Part shown: piece by piece, positions 1 to 7,701 of the stretch
Numbering within the stretch: the stretch's first letter is position 1
How the letters are laid out: every line of letters starts with the position of its first letter
From: Caulobacteraceae bacterium UBA6225
Lineage (GTDB): Bacteria > Pseudomonadota > Alphaproteobacteria > Caulobacterales > Caulobacteraceae
Direction: 5' to 3'
Assembly: GCA_002441055.1 (NCBI GenBank)
Contig: DJWR01000185.1
Location: 1 to 18,999, forward strand
Length of the DNA: 18,999 nucleotides
Position numbers and translations under genes: made by a program
The notes under the pieces: generated by a model
The model's database searches: none
Told to the model about the DNA's origin: nothing
The model's input: only the letters and a program-made list of their open reading frames with translations

Positions 1-798
1 CTAGAATCGGTCGCCGAAGGGATCGTCGAGCATTCCGTCCAGAAAGTCGAAGGTGGCGGCCTTGGTCAGGGCGTGCGGGATGGCCGAGAAGTGGTCGCAG
101 CCCACGACGGTGATCCCTCGTCCGTTGGGGAAGGCCCGGGCCAGACCATCCGGGTCGCCGGCCCCATCGTCCCTCTGGCCGGCCACCACGAGAACCGGGG
201 CCTTCAGCCGACCCATGGCCTCGACATCCAGGGGTGGGTTCTTGGCCTGAACAAAGGCCGCCAGAGCGCGGCGGTCTTCCCCCTGCTCGTCGGCGAAGTG
301 GCGGAAGCTGCGCAGCATCGGGTGGCTGATGGTGTCGGGATCCTCGGCCAGCATGGCCTGGCTCATGGCGTCCGTGGGCGCGCCCTCGACCCGGGGCTCC
401 AGCAAACGCTCGCCCACGCCCCCAAGGATCAGGTGGTCGATCTTATCTGGGGCGGCCAGGGCGGTCGCCAGGGCGGTCCTGGCCCCCATTGAATAGCCGA
501 ACACATCCACCCGCCCGAGCCCCAGATGGTCGATCAGGGCGACGACGTCGCTCGCCAAGGCCTCACGTCCGTAGGCCTGAGGATCGTAGAGCTTCTCACT
601 CTCCCCATGGCCGCGCTGATCCAGGGCGATGCAGCGGGTCCCGCGGCGCTCCAGGGCGGCGTACCAGCCGGTGCGCCGCCAGCCTTCCTTGCGGTTGGAG
701 GCGAAGCCGTGGACCAGAATCATGGTCCGGGCGACCTCGCCCTGGGGGAGGAGATCGTCAAAGGCGATCTCGATGCCGGAGTTTCGGAATGATGGCAT
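1..798 (-). CDS. alpha/beta-fold hydrolase
   Basis: A 265-aa cytosolic alpha/beta hydrolase; no signal peptide or membrane segment is visible. The sequence shows the HG oxyanion motif at residues 30-31 (HGFASN), the nucleophile elbow GYSMGAR with Ser103, an acid in GQRDD (Asp210 or Asp211) and the His of CDHFSA (His236), so a complete Ser-Asp-His triad in the right order and spacing. The DQRGHGES stretch near residue 60 is typical of the esterase/lipase/haloperoxidase-like branch. The substrate cannot be read from sequence. The ATG at 798 lies 74 bp from the divergent start at 873. I see no clear Shine-Dalgarno upstream of it, so a leaderless message is possible. The stop codon sits at the very edge of the window. 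Family assignment is firm; function beyond hydrolase is not. Confidence 0.88.
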   Translation of the reverse strand: MPSFRNSGIEIAFDDLLPQGEVARTMILVHGFASNRKEGWRRTGWYAALERRGTRCIALDQRGHGESEKLYDPQAYGREALASDVVALIDHLGLGRVDVFGYSMGARTALATALAAPDKIDHLILGGVGERLLEPRVEGAPTDAMSQAMLAEDPDTISHPMLRSFRHFADEQGEDRRALAAFVQAKNPPLDVEAMGRLKAPVLVVAGQRDDGAGDPDGLARAFPNGRGITVVGCDHFSAIPHALTKAATFDFLDGMLDDPFGDRF

Positions 799-808
799 TA
801 ATGGCTCA

Positions 809-823
809 ATAACGCAGTTATTC
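809..823. promoter_or_regulatory. perfect palindrome between divergent genes, candidate operator
   Basis: AATAAC-GCA-GTTATT has perfect 6-bp arms around a 3-bp centre. It lies 11 bp upstream of the hydrolase ATG and about 50 bp upstream of the start at 873. It is AT-rich in a GC-rich surrounding. The position suits a repressor site for the minus-strand gene. The regulator is unknown and function is inferred from symmetry and position only. Confidence 0.3.
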
Positions 824-872
824 GACTATGGCGCGAAAGCCGCCGGAGAGCGGATGATGGCAGGAGGATGGT

Positions 873-1856
873 ATGGACGAAATGCGTCCCGATCAGTCGA
901 TCGAATTCACCATGGACCGGATCGAACGCGAGGCAAAGCGCGCCGCGCAGGCCAAGGCTGAGCAGGCGCGCTTCGGCGATGCGATCGAGGGTCGGCTGGG
1001 GCCGGCCGCGGAAGCCGACGCGCTCGCCGCTCGGGTGGCCAGTCTGGTGCAGTGCCACCGCGTTCCCTACCGACCGCGGGACTGGGCGACGGTGGCCGCG
1101 CGCCCCCGGATCAATATTGTCCGCACCCATGAGCGAGAGGCTGAGGCCCGTCAGGCGCTGCACAACTATCGGCCGGGCTGGCTCGCCCAGCTGTTCGGCT
1201 CAGACCGCGACCAGCGTCGGCAACTGGCTGCCCGGGTGGCCGAGGCGGCCAGCGAGGACGAGCAGGCCTATCGGGCGGCCTGGCGCGAAGCCCAGGCCCA
1301 CAATGTGGTGATCGATTTCGCCTGCAAGCTGGCTGAGCTGGACATGCGGACGATCAACGAATCTCTGGCCGAGCACACCAAGCTTTCCGAGGTCTATGGC
1401 GCGGTTCAGCGCTTCCGGTTCTGCTCGCCCGCCAAGGGCCGCTTCCAGATCCAGATCGAGGCGCTGGACCTGTCGGAGATGCCCGCCGAGGAGGCTGAAC
1501 GCCTGCCCCAGGGGCGGGCCGTGTTCCGCAAGGCGCCCATCGGACGCCGCCACCAGATGCAGGGCGCCAATGTCTGCGCTGCGGCCCTGAGGTTCGCCGT
1601 GGAGATGCTGGGCTTCCTGCCCCTGGACGCCGTCGAGGTGGTTGTGCACGGGGATCTGCGCGATCCCAAGACGGGGCTGTTCGAGCGCCATCCGATCCTG
1701 CAGCTGACCCTGACTCATGCCCAGGCGAGCACCGCGCCCTTCGAACGGGCTGATCCCATGAGCCTGGCGGCCCAGCTTGGCGCCCGGATCAGCTGGACGA
1801 TCCAGGGCGGCTTCGCCCCCATCGAACTGGCGGGTCAACCAGCCGAAGCCGCCTGA
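873..1856 (+). CDS. hypothetical protein, unknown function
   Basis: A 327-aa soluble protein that I do not confidently recognise. The start is well supported: AGGAGG at 862-867 sits 5 nt before the ATG. Residues 1-60 are charged and Ala-rich and likely helical. Residues about 60-150 contain a long polar helical stretch around RRQLAARVAEAASEDEQ. The C-terminal third (about 190-310) looks like an alpha/beta domain with hydrophobic strands (FQIQIEALDL, VEVVVHGDL, ILQLTLTH). From memory, the pattern of conserved Cys-Ala-rich helix, strand, 'D...TG' turn and 'P(I/V)L' strand resembles the C-terminal part of proteins annotated with DUF4236, but that is a weak recollection. There is no signal peptide, membrane segment or catalytic motif. 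It is a single gene, convergent with the Rieske gene 15 bp downstream. Confidence 0.8.
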   Translation: MDEMRPDQSIEFTMDRIEREAKRAAQAKAEQARFGDAIEGRLGPAAEADALAARVASLVQCHRVPYRPRDWATVAARPRINIVRTHEREAEARQALHNYRPGWLAQLFGSDRDQRRQLAARVAEAASEDEQAYRAAWREAQAHNVVIDFACKLAELDMRTINESLAEHTKLSEVYGAVQRFRFCSPAKGRFQIQIEALDLSEMPAEEAERLPQGRAVFRKAPIGRRHQMQGANVCAAALRFAVEMLGFLPLDAVEVVVHGDLRDPKTGLFERHPILQLTLTHAQASTAPFERADPMSLAAQLGARISWTIQGGFAPIELAGQPAEAA

Positions 1857-1871
1857 CGGGCGGCTTGTGGC

Positions 1872-2972
1872 TCAGCTGCGCCAGCGCAGGCGTGTGGGTT
1901 CCACCGGATTGACGAAGGGGCGGCCCTCCCGCCGGCTTTGCGCCCATTCGCGTTTCAGCTGCTGGTACCATTTGGCCTGGCGGTCGGCGTCGTCGATCCA
2001 CAGCAGGCCCGCATCATAGCGCAGGCCTTCGTTCTGCAAGTTCACCATGTCGCCGTCCTGGCGCAGGAAGGCCCGGGCGCCCGCAGCGATGAGCGGCTGC
2101 AACAGCCAGAAGGCCGGGTGGTCGGACCAGACGATCTGGGTGATTTTCGTCTGGCTGGCGTTGAGCGGGGTCAGGCAGGTCAGCGACAGGACCTGACGCT
2201 TGCCCACCGTCACATGCTCCCACCGCAGGCCCGGGATCTTGAATGTGATCTCCGTCAGCGGCTGGCCGCCGAGAATGGCGTAGGCGCGGCTGTTCTTGGA
2301 CGGCTCGTGCCGCACCATGGCGAAGCCGGCGTCCCTGGGCTCAAAAGGCTTGGACTTTTCGTGCTGGCTCTTGGCCGATCGCCACCACCACTGCTGGTGG
2401 ACATAGGGGCCATGGGCGGGGTCCATCAGGCCCACCACCGCGTGGTCGATATGGGCGTCGAACGTCATGCGGTCGACCAGCTTGGGCTTGCCCCCCACCA
2501 CGCCCGGGAACACCGGCGGCGCGATGTCGGGCTCGCCGTCAAAGCGCGGATCGGCGCTGATCCAGATGAAGACCAGGCCCTGGCTCTCGCGCACCGGGAA
2601 CCGCCGCACCTTGATCTTGCTGACGTCCATGGCCTGGTCGGCCACCAGGGACGGAATGGCCGTGCAGGCGCCGTCCAGGCCAAAACGCCAGCCGTGATAG
2701 GGGCACTCGACGCTCTCTCGCCCGTCGGCCTCGGCGGTCAGCTTACCCGCCGACAGGGGCGCGGCCCTGTGGGGGCAGATGTCGCGTACGGCATAGGCCT
2801 CGCCCTTGCGGCCGCGGCCGATCAGGATCGGCTCCCCCAGGACCTCAAAGCGCTGCAGCTTGCCGGGCTTCAGGTCCGACGACAGGGCGGCGAAATACCA
2901 GATGTCGGTCAGGAAGCCCTCGCCAAAGCGTGGGCCTTTCGTGGTGGGGGTTTTGCTGTCGCCGTCGATCAT
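1872..2972 (-). CDS. Rieske [2Fe-2S] ring-hydroxylating oxygenase, alpha subunit-like
   Basis: A 366-aa oxygenase component of the Rieske non-heme iron family. The Rieske cluster ligands are visible as C66-P-H68 and C90-P-Y-H93; the spacing between the pairs (21 residues) is a few residues longer than usual because of an acidic insert. The mononuclear iron site appears as D184-P-A-H187 and H192 in the catalytic half, with a C-terminal acidic motif (RQDGDMVNLQNE) that could supply the carboxylate ligand. Electrons would come from a separate reductase not seen here. The substrate is unknown; aromatic ring, sterol or pigment oxygenases are all possible. I chose the ATG at 2972 over an upstream in-frame start at 3041 because it has an AGAAG element and avoids overlap with the GH13 gene, whose stop is 37 bp upstream. 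It is probably the last gene of the minus-strand run. Confidence 0.88.
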   Translation of the reverse strand: MIDGDSKTPTTKGPRFGEGFLTDIWYFAALSSDLKPGKLQRFEVLGEPILIGRGRKGEAYAVRDICPHRAAPLSAGKLTAEADGRESVECPYHGWRFGLDGACTAIPSLVADQAMDVSKIKVRRFPVRESQGLVFIWISADPRFDGEPDIAPPVFPGVVGGKPKLVDRMTFDAHIDHAVVGLMDPAHGPYVHQQWWWRSAKSQHEKSKPFEPRDAGFAMVRHEPSKNSRAYAILGGQPLTEITFKIPGLRWEHVTVGKRQVLSLTCLTPLNASQTKITQIVWSDHPAFWLLQPLIAAGARAFLRQDGDMVNLQNEGLRYDAGLLWIDDADRQAKWYQQLKREWAQSRREGRPFVNPVEPTRLRWRS

Positions 2973-3009
2973 GGCGTCTTCTAACGGGGCTTTTGAAGGC
3001 CCGCACCTG

Positions 3010-4620
3010 TCATGAAGGGTGTTTGAGGAACCGGCAGGCATAGGGGCCCAGGGCCAGTCCGCCGGGCAGGGGCTCGCAGACCCCCGACGCCACCGGCAGC
3101 ATCTCGCCGCCCGTCAGGCGCGCATGCTCGGCCCGGGCGGTCCGGCCGCTCATATTGAACACGCAGGCCACTGTCTGACCCTCATGGCGTCGCAGGAAGG
3201 CCAGGACGGGCTCTGGGGTGTCGAGGAACTCGATCTCGCCGTGGGTCAGGGCGCGGGAGGCCTTGCGCAGGGTGATCATCTGGCGGGCGAAGGCCAGGGT
3301 GGATTTGGGGTCGAGCTCCTGCCGGTCCACGGCCAGGGGGGCATGGGCCTCGGCGGCCGGAAGCCAGGCCGCCCCATTGGAGAAGCCCAGATGAGCCGCC
3401 TCTGCCTGCCAGGGCATGGGGGTGCGCGCGCCGTCGCGGCCCTTGGCGATGGGCCAGTAGAGGTCGCCCACCGGATCGCGAAGTTCGCCGCGAGACAGCT
3501 CCGCCTCCGGCAGACCGAGCTCTTCGCCCTGATACAGAAGGATCGTGCCGCGCAGGGCCATGAGCAGGGCCAGCATCAGCTTGGCCACCGGCGCGCCGGC
3601 GTCCGCCCCGCCGAACCGCGTCACCGTGCGGGCCACATCGTGGTTGCAGAAGGAGATGGTCGGCCAATGGCCGGGATGGGCGGCCAGGGTCTGGTAGTGA
3701 TCCTTGAACACCTGGGCGGCCATCCGCTTGGCCTTGAGCAGGACGAAGGTGTAGGCCGAATGCAGCCCCTCATCAGAGGCGCAATAGGCGCCGCAGCGCT
3801 CCTCTTCCTCCGAAAACTCACCGAAGACAAAGCGATCGGGACCGTGCGCCTCCACCCGGCGGCGGACCTCGTCCAGCAGGGGGATGTTCTCCGGCAGGTT
3901 GGAGTCGAAAAGGTGCCGCTGCATGTCGCTGGCATGCGCCCAGTCGGCCTTGGTGCGCTCGGCGGGCGGAACTGCCGGATTGTTCCTCAAGGCGCCGTCA
4001 TGGAGGAAGGCGTTGGCCACATCCAGGCGGAAGCCGTCGGCGCCCCGGGCCAACCAGGTGTCGAGCACCCTCAGAGCCGCTTCCCGCGCCGCGGGCGCGC
4101 GCCAGTTCAGCTTGGGCTGCTGGCGCAGAAACTTGTGGTGATAGTGCTGACGCCGGGCCGGCTGATAGGCCCAGGCAGGGCCGCCGAAGACGCTCAGCCA
4201 GTTGTTCGGCGCAGTCCCGTCCTCGGCGGGATCGGCCCAGATGTACCAGTCGGCCTTGTCACCCTCTGGCCCCTCATCGCGGCTTGCGGCGAACCAGGGA
4301 TGCTCGTCGGAGGTGTGTGACAGCACCTCGTCCAGCAGAACCTTCAGGCCGCGGGCGTGAGCGGCCTCCGTCAGGGCCTGGAAGTCGGCCACCGAGCCAT
4401 AGTCGGGGTGGACGTCGTCATAGTCGGAGACGTCATAGCCCCAGTCGCGATTGGGCGAGGGGTGGATGGGGGAGAGCCAGATCGCATCGACGCCGAGACT
4501 CTTCAGATAGTCCAGCTTGGCCATGACGCCCGCAAGGTCGCCATGGCCATCGCCGTCGCTGTCAAAGAAGCTGCGGACGTAGATGTGGTAGACCACCGCC
4601 CCCTTCCACCAGGGGCCCAT
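3010..4620 (-). CDS. GH13 alpha-glucosidase
   Basis: A 536-aa glycoside hydrolase family 13 enzyme that should hydrolyse terminal alpha-glucosidic bonds in maltose-type oligosaccharides or related sugars. All four classic GH13 regions are present in order: region I LLDEVLSHTS (Asp97, His102), region II GFRLDVAN with nucleophile Asp200, region III FGEF with acid/base Glu268, and region IV FCNHD with transition-state-stabilising Asp328. The N-terminal VVYHIYVRSF and HYHHKFLRQQPKLNW motifs are typical of bacterial alpha-glucosidases and oligo-1,6-glucosidases, and the length is normal for that group. No signal peptide is visible, so it is probably cytoplasmic. Its ATG lies 1 nt beyond the stop of the upstream clpP-like gene (TGA-C-ATG) with no clear Shine-Dalgarno, which suggests translational coupling. 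Exact substrate specificity cannot be read. Confidence 0.93.
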   Translation of the reverse strand: MGPWWKGAVVYHIYVRSFFDSDGDGHGDLAGVMAKLDYLKSLGVDAIWLSPIHPSPNRDWGYDVSDYDDVHPDYGSVADFQALTEAAHARGLKVLLDEVLSHTSDEHPWFAASRDEGPEGDKADWYIWADPAEDGTAPNNWLSVFGGPAWAYQPARRQHYHHKFLRQQPKLNWRAPAAREAALRVLDTWLARGADGFRLDVANAFLHDGALRNNPAVPPAERTKADWAHASDMQRHLFDSNLPENIPLLDEVRRRVEAHGPDRFVFGEFSEEEERCGAYCASDEGLHSAYTFVLLKAKRMAAQVFKDHYQTLAAHPGHWPTISFCNHDVARTVTRFGGADAGAPVAKLMLALLMALRGTILLYQGEELGLPEAELSRGELRDPVGDLYWPIAKGRDGARTPMPWQAEAAHLGFSNGAAWLPAAEAHAPLAVDRQELDPKSTLAFARQMITLRKASRALTHGEIEFLDTPEPVLAFLRRHEGQTVACVFNMSGRTARAEHARLTGGEMLPVASGVCEPLPGGLALGPYACRFLKHPS

Positions 4621-4621
4621 G

Positions 4622-5224
4622 TCAGACCGCCGTCGCGTTCTCGATGATCTTCGAGACCAGACCGTACTCCACGGCCTTCTCGGCGTTCATCCAGAAGTTC
4701 CGCTCGGTGTCCTTGACCACCTTGTCGTAGGGCTGGCCGGTTTCGCGGGCGATGATGCGGTTGACCCGCTCACGCATCTTCACGATCTCCTCAGCCTCGA
4801 TCTGAATGTCCGAGGCCTGGCCCCGCACGCCGCCCATGGGCTGGTGCAGCAGGAACCGGGTGTTGGGCAGGCAGAAGCGGTTTTCCTTGGTGGCCCCCAG
4901 GAAGATGTGCGCGCCGGCGCTGGCCACCCAGCCGGTGCCGATCACCTTCACCTTGGGCCCGCAGTAGCGGATCATGTCGTGGACGGTGTCGCCGCTTTCC
5001 ACGTGGCCGCCGGGGGAATTGACGAAGACCTTGATGTCCTCGTCGCTTTCGCCCGACAGCGCCAGCAACTGCGCCGAGACGCGCTCGGCCAGCCGCATGT
5101 CGATCTCGCCGAAGATGAGGACGGTGCGCGACTTGAACAGGGCGTTCTGCACCGGCCCGGCGCTCATCGGCATGTCGGGAAGGCGGCCCTTGTCGTCGTC
5201 ATCATCTTCGAGACGGAAACCCAT
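4622..5224 (-). CDS. clpP: ClpP-family serine protease paralogue with Ser-His-Asn triad
   Basis: A 200-aa homologue of the Clp protease proteolytic subunit, which forms tetradecameric chambers fed by ClpX or ClpA. Family motifs are clear: NSPGG at 69-73, the nucleophile Ser102 in GWVASAGA, the catalytic His127 in LLHQPMGG, and a C-terminal handle ending EYGLVSKI. The third triad position, Asp in the usual TERD sequence, is Asn176 here (TERNFWM); the codon reads AAC on the minus strand at 4699-4697. The N-terminus is a short acidic stretch (EDDDDDKG) rather than a canonical propeptide. I infer a second ClpP rather than the housekeeping one, which normally sits beside clpX. AGGAG lies 6 nt before the ATG. 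It sits 63 bp downstream of the M20 gene and is tightly coupled to the GH13 gene. Confidence 0.9.
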   Translation of the reverse strand: MGFRLEDDDDDKGRLPDMPMSAGPVQNALFKSRTVLIFGEIDMRLAERVSAQLLALSGESDEDIKVFVNSPGGHVESGDTVHDMIRYCGPKVKVIGTGWVASAGAHIFLGATKENRFCLPNTRFLLHQPMGGVRGQASDIQIEAEEIVKMRERVNRIIARETGQPYDKVVKDTERNFWMNAEKAVEYGLVSKIIENATAV

Positions 5225-5287
5225 TACGCTCTCCTAGATTCATCAGTGGGGCGGAACGTGCGACTTGCCGCGCCTCGCCGCAAGGGG

Positions 5288-6754
5288 TCAGCGCGCCGCG
5301 GTCGCGATCAGCCGGGCATAGAACTGCACCATTCGTTCCAGATTGGTGAGCGTCATGCGCTCATCAACCCCGTGGATCATGGCGGTCTCGGCCATGCTGA
5401 GGGTAATCGGCTGGAAGCGATAGGTGTCCTGCGCCACCTCGGCGAGGAATCGGCTATCGGTGCCCGCCGTCACCAGGCCCGGCGCCACAGGCGCGCCGGT
5501 GACATCGGCGGCCAGGGCCGAAATCACCTTCCAGCCCTCTGAATCGGTAGAGGACACCGCCGAAGGCTCCTGTGGCGGTCGCGCCCAGGCGAAGGTCACC
5601 GGCAGGTCGCCAACAGAGGTCTTGGCCCGTTCCAGAACATCCTCAGACGTGTCACCTGGCGCGATGCGGTAGTTGATCCAGGCCTTAGCGTCCCGAGGCA
5701 GGACATTTTCCTTGGGGCTGCCCTGCAGCATTGTCGGCGCGATCGTGGTGTGCAGCAGGGCCGCGCCCGCTGGCGTAGCGGCCATCTGACCGACGATCAG
5801 GGGGCTGGTCGCCCAGGTGTTGGCCAGCGCCGCGCGCATGGGCAGGCCCGACTCCGCGCCCAACACGTGAAGCATGTCGGCTCCTGGCCCCTGGAGGCGC
5901 ATGGGGAAGGGGTTGTCGGTAATTTCGGTGACCGCCCGGGCCAGGGTGGAGACGCCGGTCTGTGGCGGCGGGGCTGACGAATGTCCGCCCTCAGACGATG
6001 CGGTCACCACCAGGGTCGCATAGCCCTTTTCCGCCACGCCGATCAGGGCCGCCGGGCCGCCGGTCAGGGGATTATCGGCGACCACCAGCAGGCCCTCATC
6101 AAGGACGAACTGGGCCGAGAGGCCCCGGGATTTCAGCAGGTCATTAGCCGCCGCCGCGCCGCCGCCGCCCACCTCCTCGTCATGGCCGCTAACGAGTATC
6201 ACCGTTCGGCGGGGCTGCAACCCGGCCGCTGTCAGGGCCTCCACCGCCTCGAACAGGCCGATCAGCGAGCCCTTGTCGTCAACCGCCCCGCGACCCCATA
6301 CCGCCCCATCGGCGATGACGCCTTCAAAGGGCGGATGGGTCCAACCATCAGCCGCGTCGGCGGGCACCACGTCCTGGTGGGCCATCAGCACGATGGGGTC
6401 CAGGGCGGGCTCTGAGCCTTCCCAGGTGTAGACCAAGGTGTGGCCGGCCACGACATCTCGGCGCATGACGCCGTGGGCGCGGGGATAGGTGGCCTGCAGC
6501 CAGGCGTGCAGGGCGTCCCAATGCTCCAGCTGGTTATCAGTGGCATTCTGATGGCTGACGGTCTGAAAGGCGATGGCCTCAGCCAGGCGTCCGGCGGCGG
6601 CCTGGACGTCGAACTCTGGGGCTGCGGCGAGCTGCAAGTCCGCCGCTACGCCGGGAACTGGGGGTTCATAGAGGGCGGTGCGCACCGCCACCACAGCTAT
6701 AAGCGCCCCAAGGGCGACCCCAGCGCCCAGCGCCGCCTTGCTCAGAAGTCCCAT
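5288..6754 (-). CDS. M20 family metallopeptidase, PM20D1-like, membrane-anchored
   Basis: A 488-aa di-zinc peptidase of family M20. An N-terminal hydrophobic segment (residues 7-24) acts as signal anchor, so the catalytic part is likely periplasmic. Metal and catalytic residues are readable: His126 and Asp128 in MAHQDVVP, Asp159 in GRGAVDDKG, the Glu193-Glu194 pair in HDEEVGG, and a C-terminal HGVDERM bearing the last His ligand. The dimerisation/lid domain lies between about residues 240 and 390. The layout and length match the Gly-X carboxypeptidase / PM20D1-like group, which cleaves or condenses N-acyl amino acids; substrate here is not known. An AAAGGGGA element precedes the ATG at 6754. 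It is the first gene of the minus-strand run that continues into clpP, and is divergent from the extensin-like genes. Confidence 0.92.
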   Translation of the reverse strand: MGLLSKAALGAGVALGALIAVVAVRTALYEPPVPGVAADLQLAAAPEFDVQAAAGRLAEAIAFQTVSHQNATDNQLEHWDALHAWLQATYPRAHGVMRRDVVAGHTLVYTWEGSEPALDPIVLMAHQDVVPADAADGWTHPPFEGVIADGAVWGRGAVDDKGSLIGLFEAVEALTAAGLQPRRTVILVSGHDEEVGGGGAAAANDLLKSRGLSAQFVLDEGLLVVADNPLTGGPAALIGVAEKGYATLVVTASSEGGHSSAPPPQTGVSTLARAVTEITDNPFPMRLQGPGADMLHVLGAESGLPMRAALANTWATSPLIVGQMAATPAGAALLHTTIAPTMLQGSPKENVLPRDAKAWINYRIAPGDTSEDVLERAKTSVGDLPVTFAWARPPQEPSAVSSTDSEGWKVISALAADVTGAPVAPGLVTAGTDSRFLAEVAQDTYRFQPITLSMAETAMIHGVDERMTLTNLERMVQFYARLIATAAR

Positions 6755-6860
6755 CCCCGTCCCCTTTGGTTTGACCAGACCATAGCCGGACCCGCGCGGC
6801 TTGGGCGCAGATTTCCCGCCACACCTTGAACCTGAGCCATTCCTGGCCGTTGCTCAATTC

Positions 6861-7610
6861 GTGACCTATCCCCCCTGGCTTTTGCAGCTCAAGCCGGCCT
6901 CGGCCGAGGCCCTGGCCTTCGGCGGCCTCTGGGCGTTCCTGCTCGATGCGGCCCTGGTGGGGATCGTCCTGACCTTCGCCATCGACGCCTACGCCCCACC
7001 CCAGGACCTGCCGTGGAAGCCCCTGCGGCTGGACGATCCCCCAGGTCTGGCTACGGCGGTGAAGTTCCAACGAGCGGCCGCTGATCCGGACCTGTGCCGC
7101 GAGGTGCTGGCGGCCGGCGGGGTGGACTTCGCTGATGAACCAGACCGGCCGGGTGGGGACTGTCCGCTCACCAACATCCTGCGTCTGAGGGGCGGGGTGA
7201 CGCCGCTAGCGCCTGCGGCCCCGGTCATGACCTGCCCGGTGGCGCTCTCCTACGCCTTCTGGGACCGGCATGTGCTGAACCCTGCCGCCCAGGCGGTGAT
7301 GGAGAGCCAGGTCGCCCGGGTGGAGCACTATGGCGTCTTCGCCTGCCGAAACGTCTATGGCCGAAGCGAAGGCCGGCGGAGCGAGCACGCCAGCGCCAAT
7401 GCGCTGGATGTGTCGGCCATTGTGCTGGAGGACGGTCAGCGCCTGAGCATTATCGGTGACTTCGAGGGCGAGGACGAGGGCGGAACCCTGCTGCGGGCGG
7501 CGCGCACCGGCGCCTGCGATTACTTCCGCGCCGTGCTGAGCCCTGACTACAACGCCGCTCACGCCGACCACCTGCACCTGGATTTTGGGCGGTTTGGCCT
7601 CTGTCGTTAG
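6861..7610 (+). CDS. extensin-like C-terminal domain protein, copy 1
   Basis: A 249-aa predicted inner-membrane-anchored periplasmic protein. A transmembrane helix (about residues 18-40 from this start) is followed by an LPWKPL motif and the extensin-like C-terminal domain. The domain carries SEHASANALDV (His-x6-Asp) and SPDYNAAHADHLHLD, a His/Asp arrangement like the zinc sites of LAS-type peptidoglycan peptidases (MepA, VanX, VanY), so a cell-wall role is plausible but not shown. Six cysteines are placed as in copy 2, consistent with periplasmic disulfides. The start is uncertain: there is an in-frame TTG at 6801 and a GTG at 6861, neither with a good Shine-Dalgarno. I chose GTG because it gives 49 residues before LPWKPL, against 50 in copy 2. 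The stop is 91 bp before copy 2. Confidence 0.85.
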   Translation: MTYPPWLLQLKPASAEALAFGGLWAFLLDAALVGIVLTFAIDAYAPPQDLPWKPLRLDDPPGLATAVKFQRAAADPDLCREVLAAGGVDFADEPDRPGGDCPLTNILRLRGGVTPLAPAAPVMTCPVALSYAFWDRHVLNPAAQAVMESQVARVEHYGVFACRNVYGRSEGRRSEHASANALDVSAIVLEDGQRLSIIGDFEGEDEGGTLLRAARTGACDYFRAVLSPDYNAAHADHLHLDFGRFGLCR

Positions 7611-7701
7611 GGCGTCGCGCTTCTTAAGCCGCCTGCGGGTCGCCTTGGGCCGGCGCGGCGGCTAAGATCGGCCTTGTCCCAGGCGTCTCCCACGAAGGTT
7701 C

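Noticed and set aside
798..1163. 121-aa open frame on the minus strand beside the hydrolase
   Set aside because: It overlaps the start and N-terminal part of the plus-strand gene at 873, which has a perfect ribosome site; no recognisable protein motif.
3019..4320. 433-aa plus-strand frame opposite the GH13 gene
   Set aside because: Mirror frame; all GH13 catalytic motifs are intact on the minus strand.
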